A stretch of DNA of 64,000 nucleotides from Flintibacter faecis (GTDB taxonomy: Bacteria > Bacillota > Clostridia > Oscillospirales > Oscillospiraceae). Below, piece by piece: positions 23,555 to 32,116 of this stretch (its first letter is position 1; each line of letters begins with the position of its first letter). The notes below the pieces were generated by a model. The model was not told the DNA's origin, made no database searches, and was given only the letters and a program-made list of their open reading frames with translations. The stretch lies in contig NZ_JACOPN010000001.1 in the NCBI RefSeq assembly GCF_014287875.1, positions 434,001-498,000 of the forward strand, read 5' to 3'. The translations under genes were made by a program, and so were the position numbers.

Positions 23555-25627
23555 TTATTCGTCGGCCATGGCCTTGGCGGCGGCGATGGCCTTCTCCTGG
23601 GCAGCGGGGGGGCAATCCTCATAGCGGACGAAATGGAAGGTGTAGGAGCCGCGGGACTGGGTCATAGCCCGCAGGTCGATGGCATAGGAGGTCATCTCCG
23701 CCATAGGCACCTCGGCCTCGATCTCCTGCTCGCCGTCGCCAGTGGGGTTCATACCCATCACCCGGCCCCGGCGCTTGTTCAGATCGCCGATGACATCGCC
23801 CATGTAGCTGTCGGGCACGACCACCTTCAGCTCGCCCACAGGCTCCAGCAGAACGGGGTTGGCCTCGGGCATGGCGGCCTTATAGGCCAGCTGGGCGGCG
23901 GTCTTAAAGGCGATCTCGGAGGAGTCCACGGGGTGATAGCTTCCGTCGTACAGCACGGCCTTCAGGTTCACCACGGGGTAGCCCGCCAGGGGACCGTGGA
24001 CGCAGGCCTCCCGCAGACCCTTCTCCACTGCGGGGAAGAAGTTCTTGGGCACGGAGCCGCCGAAGACCTCCTCGGCAAAGACCATCTGCTCCTCCTCAGG
24101 GTTGGGCTCGAAACGGACCCACACATCGCCGAACTGGCCGGAACCGCCGGTCTGCTTCTTGTGGCGGCCCTGCTTCTGCACGGTCTTGCGGATCTTCTCA
24201 CGATAGGGTACACGGGGGGCCTTCAGTTCGGCCTCCACGTTGAAGCGGCTCTTCAGCTTGGACACCAGCACATCCACCTGGATATCGCCGGCGGCATAGA
24301 GGACCATCTGGTGGGTCTCGGCGTTGTTCACCACGGAGAAGGAGGGGTCCTCCTCGTTCAGGCGGTACAGGCCCTGGGCCACCTTGTCATCCTGGCCCTT
24401 GGTCTTGGGGGCGATGGCCACGGAGTAGCAGGGCTCGGCGAAGGGGATCTGCTTCAGGGCCACGACCTTACGGGGGTCGCACAGGGTGTCGCCGGTGCGG
24501 ACCTTCTCCATCTTGCCGATGGCGCCGATGTCGCCCACGCCCAGCTCGTCGGTCTCGGTGGCCTTTTTGCCCCGCATGATGTAAATGCGGCCCAGCTTTT
24601 CGGTCTCGCCGGTGGTGGCGTTGACCAGGCTCATGTTGGGCTTGATGACGCCGGAGAGGACCTTCACATAGGAATACTTGCCGTACTGGTCGGCCACGGT
24701 CTTAAAGACGAAGGCGGTGGGCACACCGCCGGGGGAGACCACGAATTCCTCGGTCTCGCCATCCTGACGGGTGGCCTTGTGATAGTTGCCCTCCATGGGG
24801 GTGGGCAGCAGTTCGGAGATGTAGTCCAGCAGCATCAGGGAGCCCATGGTGTTCACGGCGGAGCCGCACAGCACGGGAAACAGGCTCAGCTCCCGCACGC
24901 CCTGGCGCAGGCCCTGGATCATCTCGGCATAGGTGAAGTCCTCGCCGGAGAAGAACTTGTCCATAAAGGCCTCGCTGGTCTCGGCCACGGACTCCTTCAG
25001 GGCATCGTTGAACTGGGTGACCACGTCCTCCTTGCCCTCGGGGATCTCGATCTCCTCCCGCTTGCCGTCCCGCATCTCATAGGCGCGCTTGTTCATCACG
25101 TCGATGATGCCGATGATCTTCTTGTCCTCGTCCCAGATGGGCACGACCACGGGGGCGATCTTGTTGCCATACTTGGCGCGCAGGGCATCGAAGGTGGCGT
25201 TATAGTCGGCGTTCTCCTCGTCGGTCTTAGAGATATAGATAAAGCGGGGCATATTCCGCTCTTCGCAGTATTTCCACGCCTTCTCCAGGCCCACGGAGAT
25301 GCCGTCCTTGGCGGAACAGACGATAATGGCGGCATCGGCGGCCCGCAGGGCCTCCATCACCTCGCCGGAGAAGTCGAAGGAGCCCGGGGTATCCAGCACA
25401 TTGATCTTACAGCCCTTGAACTCCAGGGGAGCCACCGCCATGGAGATGGAGATCTGACGCTTGATCTCCTCGGGATCATAATCACAAACCGTATTTCCGT
25501 CTGAAGCCTTGCCCATGCGGTCGATGGCGCCGGTCATATAAAGCAGACTCTCTGCCAGAGCGGTCTTGCCGCTTCCACCGTGGCCCAGCAGACAGACATT
25601 GCGAATGTTTTGAACAGAATACCTCAT
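23555..25627 (-). CDS. Elongation factor G-like translational GTPase
   Basis: 690 aa with the full EF-G domain order. G1 is GHGGSGKT (15-22), not the GHIDAGKT of the housekeeping factor; G3 is DTPG; G4 reads SKTD rather than NKMD. Domain IV shows PVDSSEIAFKTAAQLAYKAAM, and domain V ends with the GRVMGMNPTGDGEQEIEAEVP segment. These differences place it in the EF-G-like group of Clostridia, separate from fusA in the str operon. Its role is unsettled: translocation back-up, recycling or stress. The ATG at 25627 has AAGGAGT upstream at slightly long spacing (11). Monocistronic. Confidence 0.88.
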   Translation of the reverse strand: MRYSVQNIRNVCLLGHGGSGKTALAESLLYMTGAIDRMGKASDGNTVCDYDPEEIKRQISISMAVAPLEFKGCKINVLDTPGSFDFSGEVMEALRAADAAIIVCSAKDGISVGLEKAWKYCEERNMPRFIYISKTDEENADYNATFDALRAKYGNKIAPVVVPIWDEDKKIIGIIDVMNKRAYEMRDGKREEIEIPEGKEDVVTQFNDALKESVAETSEAFMDKFFSGEDFTYAEMIQGLRQGVRELSLFPVLCGSAVNTMGSLMLLDYISELLPTPMEGNYHKATRQDGETEEFVVSPGGVPTAFVFKTVADQYGKYSYVKVLSGVIKPNMSLVNATTGETEKLGRIYIMRGKKATETDELGVGDIGAIGKMEKVRTGDTLCDPRKVVALKQIPFAEPCYSVAIAPKTKGQDDKVAQGLYRLNEEDPSFSVVNNAETHQMVLYAAGDIQVDVLVSKLKSRFNVEAELKAPRVPYREKIRKTVQKQGRHKKQTGGSGQFGDVWVRFEPNPEEEQMVFAEEVFGGSVPKNFFPAVEKGLREACVHGPLAGYPVVNLKAVLYDGSYHPVDSSEIAFKTAAQLAYKAAMPEANPVLLEPVGELKVVVPDSYMGDVIGDLNKRRGRVMGMNPTGDGEQEIEAEVPMAEMTSYAIDLRAMTQSRGSYTFHFVRYEDCPPAAQEKAIAAAKAMADE

Positions 25628-25714
25628 AACTTGTTTCCACTCCTTATTTTGGGGTCCTTGCGCCGCACGCTCTGCCCAGAGAGCAGATTTTCCGTGCGCC
25701 ACAATCTGTTAGTA

Positions 25715-25743
25715 ATTATATATCAAAATTCGGATTATAGCAA
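25715..25743 (-). promoter_or_regulatory. Promoter of the EF-G-like gene
   Basis: On the minus strand TTGCTA-N17-TATAAT, about 90 bases before the start codon. Confidence 0.75.
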
Positions 25744-26009
25744 CCGTTTCTTTGTTGAATAATTGCAGGCCGCACCGTGTATCTTAATATTTTTGCACAT
25801 TTTGGCTAAGTTTCACAGCTTTTTTATCTGTTCTATTCCATTTCGCGCCAAAAACAAGGACAGAAATATTTTTCATGCCAGCATTTTTTACAAAACGCAG
25901 GTAAACACAAAAAAGACCCGTGTTTTTTCAAGCTCCGGCTGTCATTTTGAACAGGCACTGGAACCTTATAAAAACACAGGTCTTTCGTCATATCGACGGG
26001 ATGATTCAG
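25744..26009. other. Gene-free AT-rich gap with long imperfect inverted repeat
   Basis: No convincing reading frame with a start site. AAAGACC..TGTTTTTT (25912-25932) and AAAAACA..GGTCTTT (25971-25986) can form a long imperfect hairpin around about 40 bases. Function not seen. Confidence 0.5.
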
Positions 26010-26086
26010 TTAGGAGTTAGGAGGGATGAGTGATGCGTTCGCGCAAAAACTCCTATCTCATCACTTCTAACTCATCACTCTTCATT
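26008..26086. repeat. Palindromic repeat, left copy flanking the sigma/anti-sigma genes
   Basis: AGTTAGGAGTTAGGAGGG - ATGAGTGATG - GTTCGCGC - then the inverted arm ACTCCTATCTCATCAC. Its near copy is at 27722-27797 in the same orientation. The element overlaps the last codons of the anti-sigma gene. Confidence 0.8.
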
Positions 26087-27079
26087 GGGATTGGGCACCG
26101 TCAGAACCAGCGTCTCCTCCCCCGCTGTCTCCGTCTCGGGGCAGTCTATCCCCTGCTCCCGGGCCAGGGCCAGAATTTGCCGGGCCTGGTCGGCGGTAAT
26201 GGTGCAGCTGCGGGTGCCGTCGCCGTTGTCGGTCCAGGCGGTCTCCTCATCCAGGACCTCCTCCGCCCCCCGGGGCATCTGGGGCAGGGTCAGGCCGCTG
26301 GGCTGCGGGGCCAAGAGGACAGCCTGATCACCCACCACAGATTCGGTACTGCCGCTGCCATCCCCCGTGTCCCCGGCGGCGTTCTGCCCATCGTTCAGAC
26401 TGGGGGGCATGGTCACCGGCTGGTCCTGGGCGGCCGTCTGGCTGTGGATGGGGGCCTGGGCGGTGCGCTTCTGGGGGGACGCATGATCTTCTTCCTTCGT
26501 CCCGCTACCGGCACCCTGCTGGGCCCGGCTGTCATAGACGGGCTGCTGCCCCTCCTCCGGGGCGGGCAGGGCGGCTGCTGCGCCGGATGTCTCCTCGTCC
26601 TCTCCGGGAGCGGGGGCCGCATAGGCGGCCACGCTGTCGGAGACACCGGCGCTCTCCCCGCTCTGGGCGGCGGGGGATATCTGATCTATCAGTCCCGCCT
26701 GATACACCCCGAAGCCCAGCACACAGCAGGCGGCCAGGGCCGCCGCCGTCCGGGCCCACCGGGGCATGGGGCGGCGGAGAGGGACCACTTTCTGCTCCTG
26801 CGGCTCTGTCTCCTCTTTTCGCTCCTCCGGCCCCTCCGCCGGGGCGGGCTCCGGCTCTAAGGCCCGGATGCGGTCCATCACCCCCCGGGCAAAGCCCTCC
26901 GGGGCGGGCAGCTCCTCCAGACAGGCGAACTGGCCGCACAGCTGTTCCAGGTCCTCCGCCAGGGCCCGGCAGTGGGGGCAGCGGGCCAGGTGGTCCTCCA
27001 GTTCCCGCTCCTCCTGGGGGGGCAGCGGCTGGTCCAGCCGCTGGGACAGCAGTTCTTCAAATCGTTCACAGCGCTCCAC
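26075..27079 (-). CDS. Zinc-finger anti-sigma factor, membrane anchored
   Basis: 334 aa. The N-terminal domain has the ZAS motif H-x3-C-x2-C in HLARCPHC (about residues 30-38), which in RsrA/RsiW-type proteins binds the ECF sigma factor. One membrane helix (TAAALAACCVLGFGVYQAGL) follows near residue 115. The extracellular part is Pro/Ala/Glu/Gln-rich and low in complexity, ending with a short folded segment. The GTG start at 27079 follows GGGAGG by eight bases and overlaps the sigma gene by 14 bp. The stop lies within a palindromic repeat. It probably holds the adjacent sigma factor until a surface signal triggers release. Confidence 0.85.
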   Translation of the reverse strand: MERCERFEELLSQRLDQPLPPQEERELEDHLARCPHCRALAEDLEQLCGQFACLEELPAPEGFARGVMDRIRALEPEPAPAEGPEERKEETEPQEQKVVPLRRPMPRWARTAAALAACCVLGFGVYQAGLIDQISPAAQSGESAGVSDSVAAYAAPAPGEDEETSGAAAALPAPEEGQQPVYDSRAQQGAGSGTKEEDHASPQKRTAQAPIHSQTAAQDQPVTMPPSLNDGQNAAGDTGDGSGSTESVVGDQAVLLAPQPSGLTLPQMPRGAEEVLDEETAWTDNGDGTRSCTITADQARQILALAREQGIDCPETETAGEETLVLTVPNPNEE

Positions 27080-27710
27080 GCCGCGCGCCTCCCTTCTCTT
27101 CTCGTTCGCTGGGATTAGACGCAGGCGTGCCAAAAAAGTTCCCGTCCTGCAGCAAAATTTTTCTCAGCGCCAGCCTGGCCCGGGCGATGCGGGACTTCAC
27201 CGTCCCCAGATCCAGGTCCAGCTGCTCCCCGATCTCCTGATAGCTCAGGCCGGACAGCTCCCGCAGCACCAGCACCTGCCGCTGGGCCTCGGGCAGGGCC
27301 TGCAGCCCCCGCTCCACCGCCCGGCGCAGTTCCGTCTGTTCCAGGGCCCTGTGGGGGTCCTGGCCGGGGTCGGCGGGTTCCGGGAAGTGGCTGTCACTGT
27401 CATCCAAAGAGACGGCGGAGACGGTCTCCCGCCGCCGCTGCTGCCGCCGGATATAGTCGATGCACAAATTTGTGGTCAGGCGATAGACCCAGGTGGCAAA
27501 GCTGCTCTCCCCCTGGAAATTGGGCAGGGCCTGCCAGGCCTTGAGGAAGGCCTCCTGGGCCAGGTCGGCGCTCTCCTCCCGGTCCCCAGTGATGCGAAAG
27601 GCCAGGGAATACACCCGGTTCTGATTCTCCTCCACCAGCCGTGCAAACGCCTGATGGTCTCCGGCTCTGGCCCGCCGGACCAGCTCCTTGTCGTTCTCCT
27701 CTGCCACCAT
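27066..27710 (-). CDS. ECF-type RNA polymerase sigma factor
   Basis: 214 aa. Region 2 (residues 10-80) includes FARLVEENQNRVYSLAFRITGDREESADLAQEAFLKAWQ and the -10 recognition segment FATWVYRLTTNLCIDYIRRQ. An acidic linker leads to region 4 with LPEAQRQVLVLRELSGLSYQEIGEQLDLDLGTVKSRIARARLALR, the -35-binding helix-turn-helix. Promoter class resembles SigW/RpoE-like ECF factors. The basic C-terminal tail overlaps the anti-sigma start, so the pair is translationally coupled. Targets are unknown. Confidence 0.93.
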   Translation of the reverse strand: MVAEENDKELVRRARAGDHQAFARLVEENQNRVYSLAFRITGDREESADLAQEAFLKAWQALPNFQGESSFATWVYRLTTNLCIDYIRRQQRRRETVSAVSLDDSDSHFPEPADPGQDPHRALEQTELRRAVERGLQALPEAQRQVLVLRELSGLSYQEIGEQLDLDLGTVKSRIARARLALRKILLQDGNFFGTPASNPSEREEKGGARRGAL

Positions 27711-27721
27711 GTCACCCTCTT

Positions 27722-27797
27722 TCAGTTAGGAGTTAGGAGGGATGAGTGATGAGTTCGCGCAGAACTCCTAACTCCTCCCTCATCACTCATCACTTCC
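27722..27797. repeat. Palindromic repeat, right copy flanking the sigma/anti-sigma genes
   Basis: AGTTAGGAGTTAGGAGGG - ATGAGTGATGAGTTCGCGC - AACTCCTAACTCCTCCC - TCATCACTCATCACTT: an almost perfect palindrome. It supplies the stop codon and last residues (SDE) of dusB. Confidence 0.85.
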
Positions 27798-28766
27798 GCA
27801 CAAGTCCCGCTTGATCCCCTTGGTCACCCGGTACACGTCCTCCAGGGTGGTGATCTTTACGATCTGCTCCTTATAGAAGCCCGCATGGGGCACACCCTTT
27901 AGATACCAGGCGTAGTGCCGCCGGGCCTCCAGGCAGGCGATCTTCTCCCCCTTGATGGCGGCGGACTGCTCAAACTGCCGCACCGCCGTGTCGCAGCGCT
28001 GGGCCAGAGGGGGCATGGGGGGGATGGGCTTCCCCTCCAGGGCCGCCTTGCACTGGGCAAACAGCCAGGGGTTGCCGAACACCCCCCGGCCGATCATGGC
28101 CATATCCGCCCCGGTGTACCGCAGGATGCGGGGGGCATCCTCCGGCTTGAACACATCGCCGTTGGCGATCACGGGGATGCGTACCGCCTCCTTCACCGCC
28201 CGGATATAGTCCCAGTTGGCCGTTCCGGCGTACATCTGGTTCCGGGTGCGGCCGTGGACGGCCACGGCGGCCGCCCCGGCCTGCTCCATGGCCTTTGCAA
28301 ACTCCACGCAGTTGATGGAGCCCTTGTCCCAGCCCAGGCGGAACTTCACCGTCACCGGGCGCTTTGCCCCCCGGATCACCGCTTCGGCCACCCGCACCGC
28401 CTTGTCCGGGTCCCGCATCAGGCCGGAGCCGTCCCCGGAGTTTGCCACCTTGGGCACGGGGCAGCCCATATTGATGTCGATGATGTCCGCCCCGGAAATT
28501 TCGGCGGCGATGGCCGCCCCCTCCTCCATGCACACGGGGTCGCTGCCGAAGATCTGGGCGGCGGCGGGGTGCTCCCCCTCCCCCAGCTTCAGCAGGGGCA
28601 CGGACTTTTTGTCCTGAAAGCACAGGGCCTTGGCGCTGACCATCTCCGTGCAGGTCAGCCCCGCCCCCTGCTCCCGGCAGATAGCCCGGAAGGACGCATC
28701 CGTCACCCCCGCCATGGGGGCCAGGGCCAGGGGCGTTTCAATTAAAATTCCACCGATATTGACCAT
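27783..28766 (-). CDS. dusB: tRNA-dihydrouridine synthase
   Basis: 327 aa FMN enzyme that reduces uridine in the tRNA D-loop. TIM-barrel start LALAPMAGVTDASFRAICRE, catalytic Cys in DINMGCPVPKV (about residue 100), substrate Arg/His region VTVKFRLGWD and VHGRTRNQMY, then the phosphate loop GADMAMIGRGVFGNPWLF. The C-terminal helical domain is complete. The last three residues are encoded by the flanking palindromic repeat, which seems to have replaced the original gene end without harm. Confidence 0.94.
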   Translation of the reverse strand: MVNIGGILIETPLALAPMAGVTDASFRAICREQGAGLTCTEMVSAKALCFQDKKSVPLLKLGEGEHPAAAQIFGSDPVCMEEGAAIAAEISGADIIDINMGCPVPKVANSGDGSGLMRDPDKAVRVAEAVIRGAKRPVTVKFRLGWDKGSINCVEFAKAMEQAGAAAVAVHGRTRNQMYAGTANWDYIRAVKEAVRIPVIANGDVFKPEDAPRILRYTGADMAMIGRGVFGNPWLFAQCKAALEGKPIPPMPPLAQRCDTAVRQFEQSAAIKGEKIACLEARRHYAWYLKGVPHAGFYKEQIVKITTLEDVYRVTKGIKRDLCGSDE

Positions 28767-28889
28767 ATAGGAACCTCGTTCTTTTCATTTCATAGTCTGG
28801 TTATTGTAACATATCTGTCTGCCGATTGACAAGCCTTCCACCTCCCATTAAAATAGGGGCAAACCAAATCGAAATGGGAGCGAAACAAC

Positions 28890-30131
28890 ATGAACTTTTC
28901 TTCTCTGCGGTACGCCCTGCGGGGCCTGTCCGCTTATCGCATCCTGTTGGATGACGAGAACGAGACGGTGCTGGACTATGTCACCACCGTGCTCTATACC
29001 CTGTCCAACGGCCAGAAGGAACAGGACGAGGAAGAGCGGGCCGGTTGGGGAGAAAATGCCCTGTCCGCCTACGCCTGTCTGTTCCAGGCCCTGTGCGACG
29101 GGGGCTTCGACGGCATCGGGGACTGGCTGTGGGACAAGCTGCGCTACACCGAGACCCCCTTTGCCCTCTCCGCCCAGTCCGACAGCGCCTCCCCCGCCCT
29201 GGAGCAGGCCGCCCGCCGGGACGTGGACGCTCTGCTGGCCCTGGCCGAGCTGGACTGCGGCGTGATCCTGGCAGCCATCGCCGCCCTGCTGCCCCCGGAG
29301 CAATCTTCTATGGTCCAGGCCATGCCCCGGTGGACCGCCTCCGCCCCCTTTGACTTTGACCGCCTGGTCCGGTTCTATCGGGAGCACGGGGCGGGGCTGT
29401 ATGCCCGCTACCGGGCCTTTTTGTGGGAGGACGGCCAGCTGGTCCCCGTGGCCGACCCGGACTGCCCCAAGCCGGAGGACCTGCTGGGCTATGAGCAGCA
29501 GCGCAGCCAGGTGGAGACCAACACCCGGCAGATGATGGCCGGGCACTATGCCAACAACGTCCTCCTCTTCGGCGACGGGGGCACGGGCAAGTCGGCCACG
29601 GTGAAATCCATGCTCTATCTCCCCGGCATGGAGGACCTGCGGCTCATCGAGATCCAGAAGGAGAATCTCACCGGTCTGCCCCAGCTGATGCGCTCTCTTG
29701 GGGACAGGCGGCAGAAATTTATCCTGTTCATCGACGACCTGGCCTTTGACCAGGACGACAAGACCTATTCCTCCATGAAGACCATTCTGGAGGGCAGCCT
29801 GGAGAAGCGGCCCGCCAACGTGGTCATCTATGCCACCTCCAACCGCCGCCATCTGGTCCGGCAGAACTTCAGCGACCGGGGCAACGACGAGGTGGATGCC
29901 GCCGAGACCATCGCCGAAAAGACCGCCCTGGCCGAGCGTTTTGGCCTGCGCATCCCCTATCTGTCCATGAGCAAGGCCGACTTTTTGGCCCTGGTGGACT
30001 ATCTGGCCGGGCAAAACGGGCTGACCCTCCCCGCCCAGGAGCTCCACGCCCGGGCCATGACCTGGGAGATCCGCCACTCCGGCCGCACCCCCCGGGTGGC
30101 CCGGCAGTTTATTTCCAGTCTGCTGGGGTAA
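28890..30131 (+). CDS. DUF815-family AAA+ ATPase
   Basis: 413 aa. A poorly conserved helical first half (to about residue 200) is followed by an AAA+ core: Walker A VLLFGDGGTGKSATVK, Walker B KFILFIDDLAF, sensor ANVVIYATSNRRHLV, and a lid with LAERFGLRIPYLSMSKADFL. This matches the DUF815 group common in Firmicutes, whose cellular role is not established. It is alone on the plus strand between minus-strand genes; an AGCGAAAC start context gives only a weak ribosome site. A strong bidirectional terminator follows. Confidence 0.87.
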   Translation: MNFSSLRYALRGLSAYRILLDDENETVLDYVTTVLYTLSNGQKEQDEEERAGWGENALSAYACLFQALCDGGFDGIGDWLWDKLRYTETPFALSAQSDSASPALEQAARRDVDALLALAELDCGVILAAIAALLPPEQSSMVQAMPRWTASAPFDFDRLVRFYREHGAGLYARYRAFLWEDGQLVPVADPDCPKPEDLLGYEQQRSQVETNTRQMMAGHYANNVLLFGDGGTGKSATVKSMLYLPGMEDLRLIEIQKENLTGLPQLMRSLGDRRQKFILFIDDLAFDQDDKTYSSMKTILEGSLEKRPANVVIYATSNRRHLVRQNFSDRGNDEVDAAETIAEKTALAERFGLRIPYLSMSKADFLALVDYLAGQNGLTLPAQELHARAMTWEIRHSGRTPRVARQFISSLLG

Positions 30132-30145
30132 GGCGTTTTTGACAG

Positions 30146-30195
30146 AAAAATATCGTCCCGCCGGACACGATATACTCCGGCGGGACGATATTTTT
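30146..30195. terminator. Bidirectional terminator
   Basis: 19-bp perfect stem (30146-30164, 30177-30195) with A5 and T5 ends, between convergent DUF815 and small membrane protein genes. Confidence 0.93.
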
Positions 30196-30202
30196 GTCTT
30201 TC

Positions 30203-30373
30203 TTACTCCTCGTAGTCGTCATACTCCGAGGCGCAGGCAGTGCGCTGGATCTTGGTCTTGGCGCAGCTGCCCAGCTGGGCCAGCTTGTCCCAATAGGCGA
30301 TGATGGCGCACACGGCGGCGGCGGCACCCAGGGACAGGGCCACGATCTTCAACACAAAACGGGCGACTTTCAT
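30203..30373 (-). CDS. Small membrane protein, 56 aa
   Basis: Not in longer gene lists because of its size. GAGGAGG lies nine bases before ATG 30373. One N-terminal hydrophobic helix (RFVLKIVALSLGAAAAVCAI, with Lys/Arg before it) is followed by a basic stretch with two Cys and a strongly acidic, Tyr-containing tail (EYDDYEE). The layout is that of single-pass small proteins frequent in this family; no function is known. Good ribosome site and terminator make it a real gene. Confidence 0.8.
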   Translation of the reverse strand: MKVARFVLKIVALSLGAAAAVCAIIAYWDKLAQLGSCAKTKIQRTACASEYDDYEE

Positions 30374-30524
30374 ATTCTTGACCTCCTCATGGCCCCCGGC
30401 GGGGCTGATATTTTATGCTTGTCTCTAGTCTACAGGAAATCGGGAGAAAATACAATCGGTTTTCCGAAAATTTACCGGGCGATGGATGTGGAAAGCCGGT
30501 GGGGTGGGAGACATAAAACCGAAG

Positions 30525-30568
30525 TTATGCACATTTTCCACAGAGTTTTCCACAGGCAATGTGGAAAA
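30525..30568. promoter_or_regulatory. Cluster of four DnaA-box-like 9-mers
   Basis: TTATGCACA (30525-30533), TTTTCCACA (30534-30542), TTTTCCACA (30546-30554) and TTTTCCACA on the minus strand (30560-30568) all fit the relaxed DnaA box TTWTNCACA. Four in 44 bp, in the gap between the small membrane protein and tsaD. No AT-rich unwinding region or dnaA/dnaN gene is near, so this is not obviously an origin. Confidence 0.4.
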
Positions 30569-30602
30569 GCACCCATTCCGGCGAAATTTCAGCTCCAAAT
30601 CT

Positions 30603-31613
30603 TCAGCCCAGGGAGATATCCCGGGTGGCGTAGGCGTTCAGCTCCGCCCCGGCGGTGTGCCCGGCCAAAAACTCATAATAGCCCTGACAGCCGATCATGG
30701 CCCCGTTGTCCCCGCAGTAGCGCAGCTCGGGCAAAAACAGCTTATCTCCGCTCTGGGCGCAGGCGGCCTGGAGGTCCGCCCGGATGCGGCTGTTGGCGGC
30801 CACGCCCCCGGCTACCGCCACCTTGCCATAGCCCAGCTTTCTGGATGCGGCCATAGCCCGAGGCACCAGGGACTGGCTCACTGCCCGGCCAAAGCTGGCG
30901 GCGAAGGAGGGCAGGTCCAGCTCCTCCCCCTTCTGCTGGGCGTTGTGGATCAGGTTCAGGCTGGCGGTCTTCAGGCCGGAGAAGGACATATCCAGCTCGT
31001 GGCCGCTGACGTGGGCCTGGGGCAGGTCATACTTTCGGTCGTCGCCCCCCGCCGCCAGCCGGTCCATGGGCCCGCCGCCGGGGTAGCCGATGCCCAGCAC
31101 CCGGGCCACCTTGTCAAAGCACTCCCCCGCCGCATCATCCCGGGTGCCGCCCAACACGGCCATATCCGTGTAGGAGCGCACATCCACAATGGCGGTGGTG
31201 CCGCCGGAGACGCACAGGCAGACGAAGGGGGGCTCCAGATCCGGATGGGTGAGGTAGTTGGCGGCGATGTGGCCCCGCACATGGTGGACGGGGATGAGGG
31301 GAAGGTCTAACGCCATGGCGGCCCCCTTGGCAAAGTTCACCCCCACCAGCACCGCCCCGATGAGGCCGGGGGCATAGGTGACGGCCACGGCGTCCAAATT
31401 GGCGCAGGTCAGACCCGCCTGCTCCACCGCCTGGTCGGCCAGGGCGGTGACGGCCTCCACATGCTTGCGGGAGGCGATCTCCGGCACCACGCCGCCATAG
31501 ATGGTGTGCATCTCGATCTGGGAGGAGACGCAGTTGGACAGCACGGTGCGCCCGTCCCGGACCACCGCCGCCGCCGTCTCGTCGCAGGAGGATTCAATGG
31601 CCAGAATGTTCAC
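30603..31613 (-). CDS. tsaD: tRNA N6-adenosine threonylcarbamoyltransferase
   Basis: 336 aa. Makes the t6A37 modification on ANN-decoding tRNAs with TsaB, TsaE and TsaC. ASKHA fold with IESSCDETAAAVV at the N-terminus, metal-binding HHVRGH (HxxxH), CVSGGTT phosphate loop and GGVAANSRIR near the end. It overlaps rimI by four bases (ATGA). Partners tsaB and tsaE are not in the window. Confidence 0.96.
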   Translation of the reverse strand: MNILAIESSCDETAAAVVRDGRTVLSNCVSSQIEMHTIYGGVVPEIASRKHVEAVTALADQAVEQAGLTCANLDAVAVTYAPGLIGAVLVGVNFAKGAAMALDLPLIPVHHVRGHIAANYLTHPDLEPPFVCLCVSGGTTAIVDVRSYTDMAVLGGTRDDAAGECFDKVARVLGIGYPGGGPMDRLAAGGDDRKYDLPQAHVSGHELDMSFSGLKTASLNLIHNAQQKGEELDLPSFAASFGRAVSQSLVPRAMAASRKLGYGKVAVAGGVAANSRIRADLQAACAQSGDKLFLPELRYCGDNGAMIGCQGYYEFLAGHTAGAELNAYATRDISLG

Positions 31614-32074
31614 GGCTGTTCCCCCTCCTGTTCGTTAAAATAGCGGGTCATAATGACCGCGTCCTCCTTGGGGTGCTGATAATACCCCGGGCGCAGGCCC
31701 GCCCGCTGGAAGCCGTATTTCTCATACAGGCCCATGGCCGCCTGGTTAGAGGCCCGGACCTCCAGCGTGAGGAAGGCCAGGTTCACTGCGCCGAAGCGGC
31801 AGTAGACGTCCAACAGGGCGGAGGCCACCCCGTGCCGCCGGGCATCGGACTCCACGGCGATGTTGTCGATATAGCCCTCGTCCACGATGACGTGGAGCCC
31901 GGCATAGCCCAGGATGTGGCCGTCCTCCGCCTCGGCCACGATAAAGCTGGCCTGGCTGTCGAACAGGGCGTCGGAGAGCATCTGCTCCGTCCAGGGGGTG
32001 GAGAAGCACTCCCGCTCCAGCGCTGCGATCTGCTCGATGTGGCTGCGGTCCATGGGAACGATCTCGTAATACAT
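31610..32074 (-). CDS. rimI: GNAT acetyltransferase, RimI type
   Basis: 154 aa. Ribosomal protein N-alanine acetyltransferase-like: HIEQIAALERECFSTPWTEQML at the start, GYAGLHVIVDEGYIDNIAV, the acetyl-CoA loop (RRHGVASALLD) and EVRASNQAAMGLYEKYGFQRAG-R-YY. It sits upstream of tsaD, the usual rimI-tsaD order. Actual substrate not shown by sequence. Confidence 0.9.
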   Translation of the reverse strand: MYYEIVPMDRSHIEQIAALERECFSTPWTEQMLSDALFDSQASFIVAEAEDGHILGYAGLHVIVDEGYIDNIAVESDARRHGVASALLDVYCRFGAVNLAFLTLEVRASNQAAMGLYEKYGFQRAGLRPGYYQHPKEDAVIMTRYFNEQEGEQP

Positions 32075-32116
32075 GAAAACACTTCCGTTCGTGATAAGTT
32101 AAGCGCCTATTTCTGC

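Noticed and set aside
30525..30568. Chromosome origin
   Set aside because: DnaA-box-like sites are present, but no AT-rich unwinding element and no dnaA, dnaN, rpmH or gyrB lies nearby.
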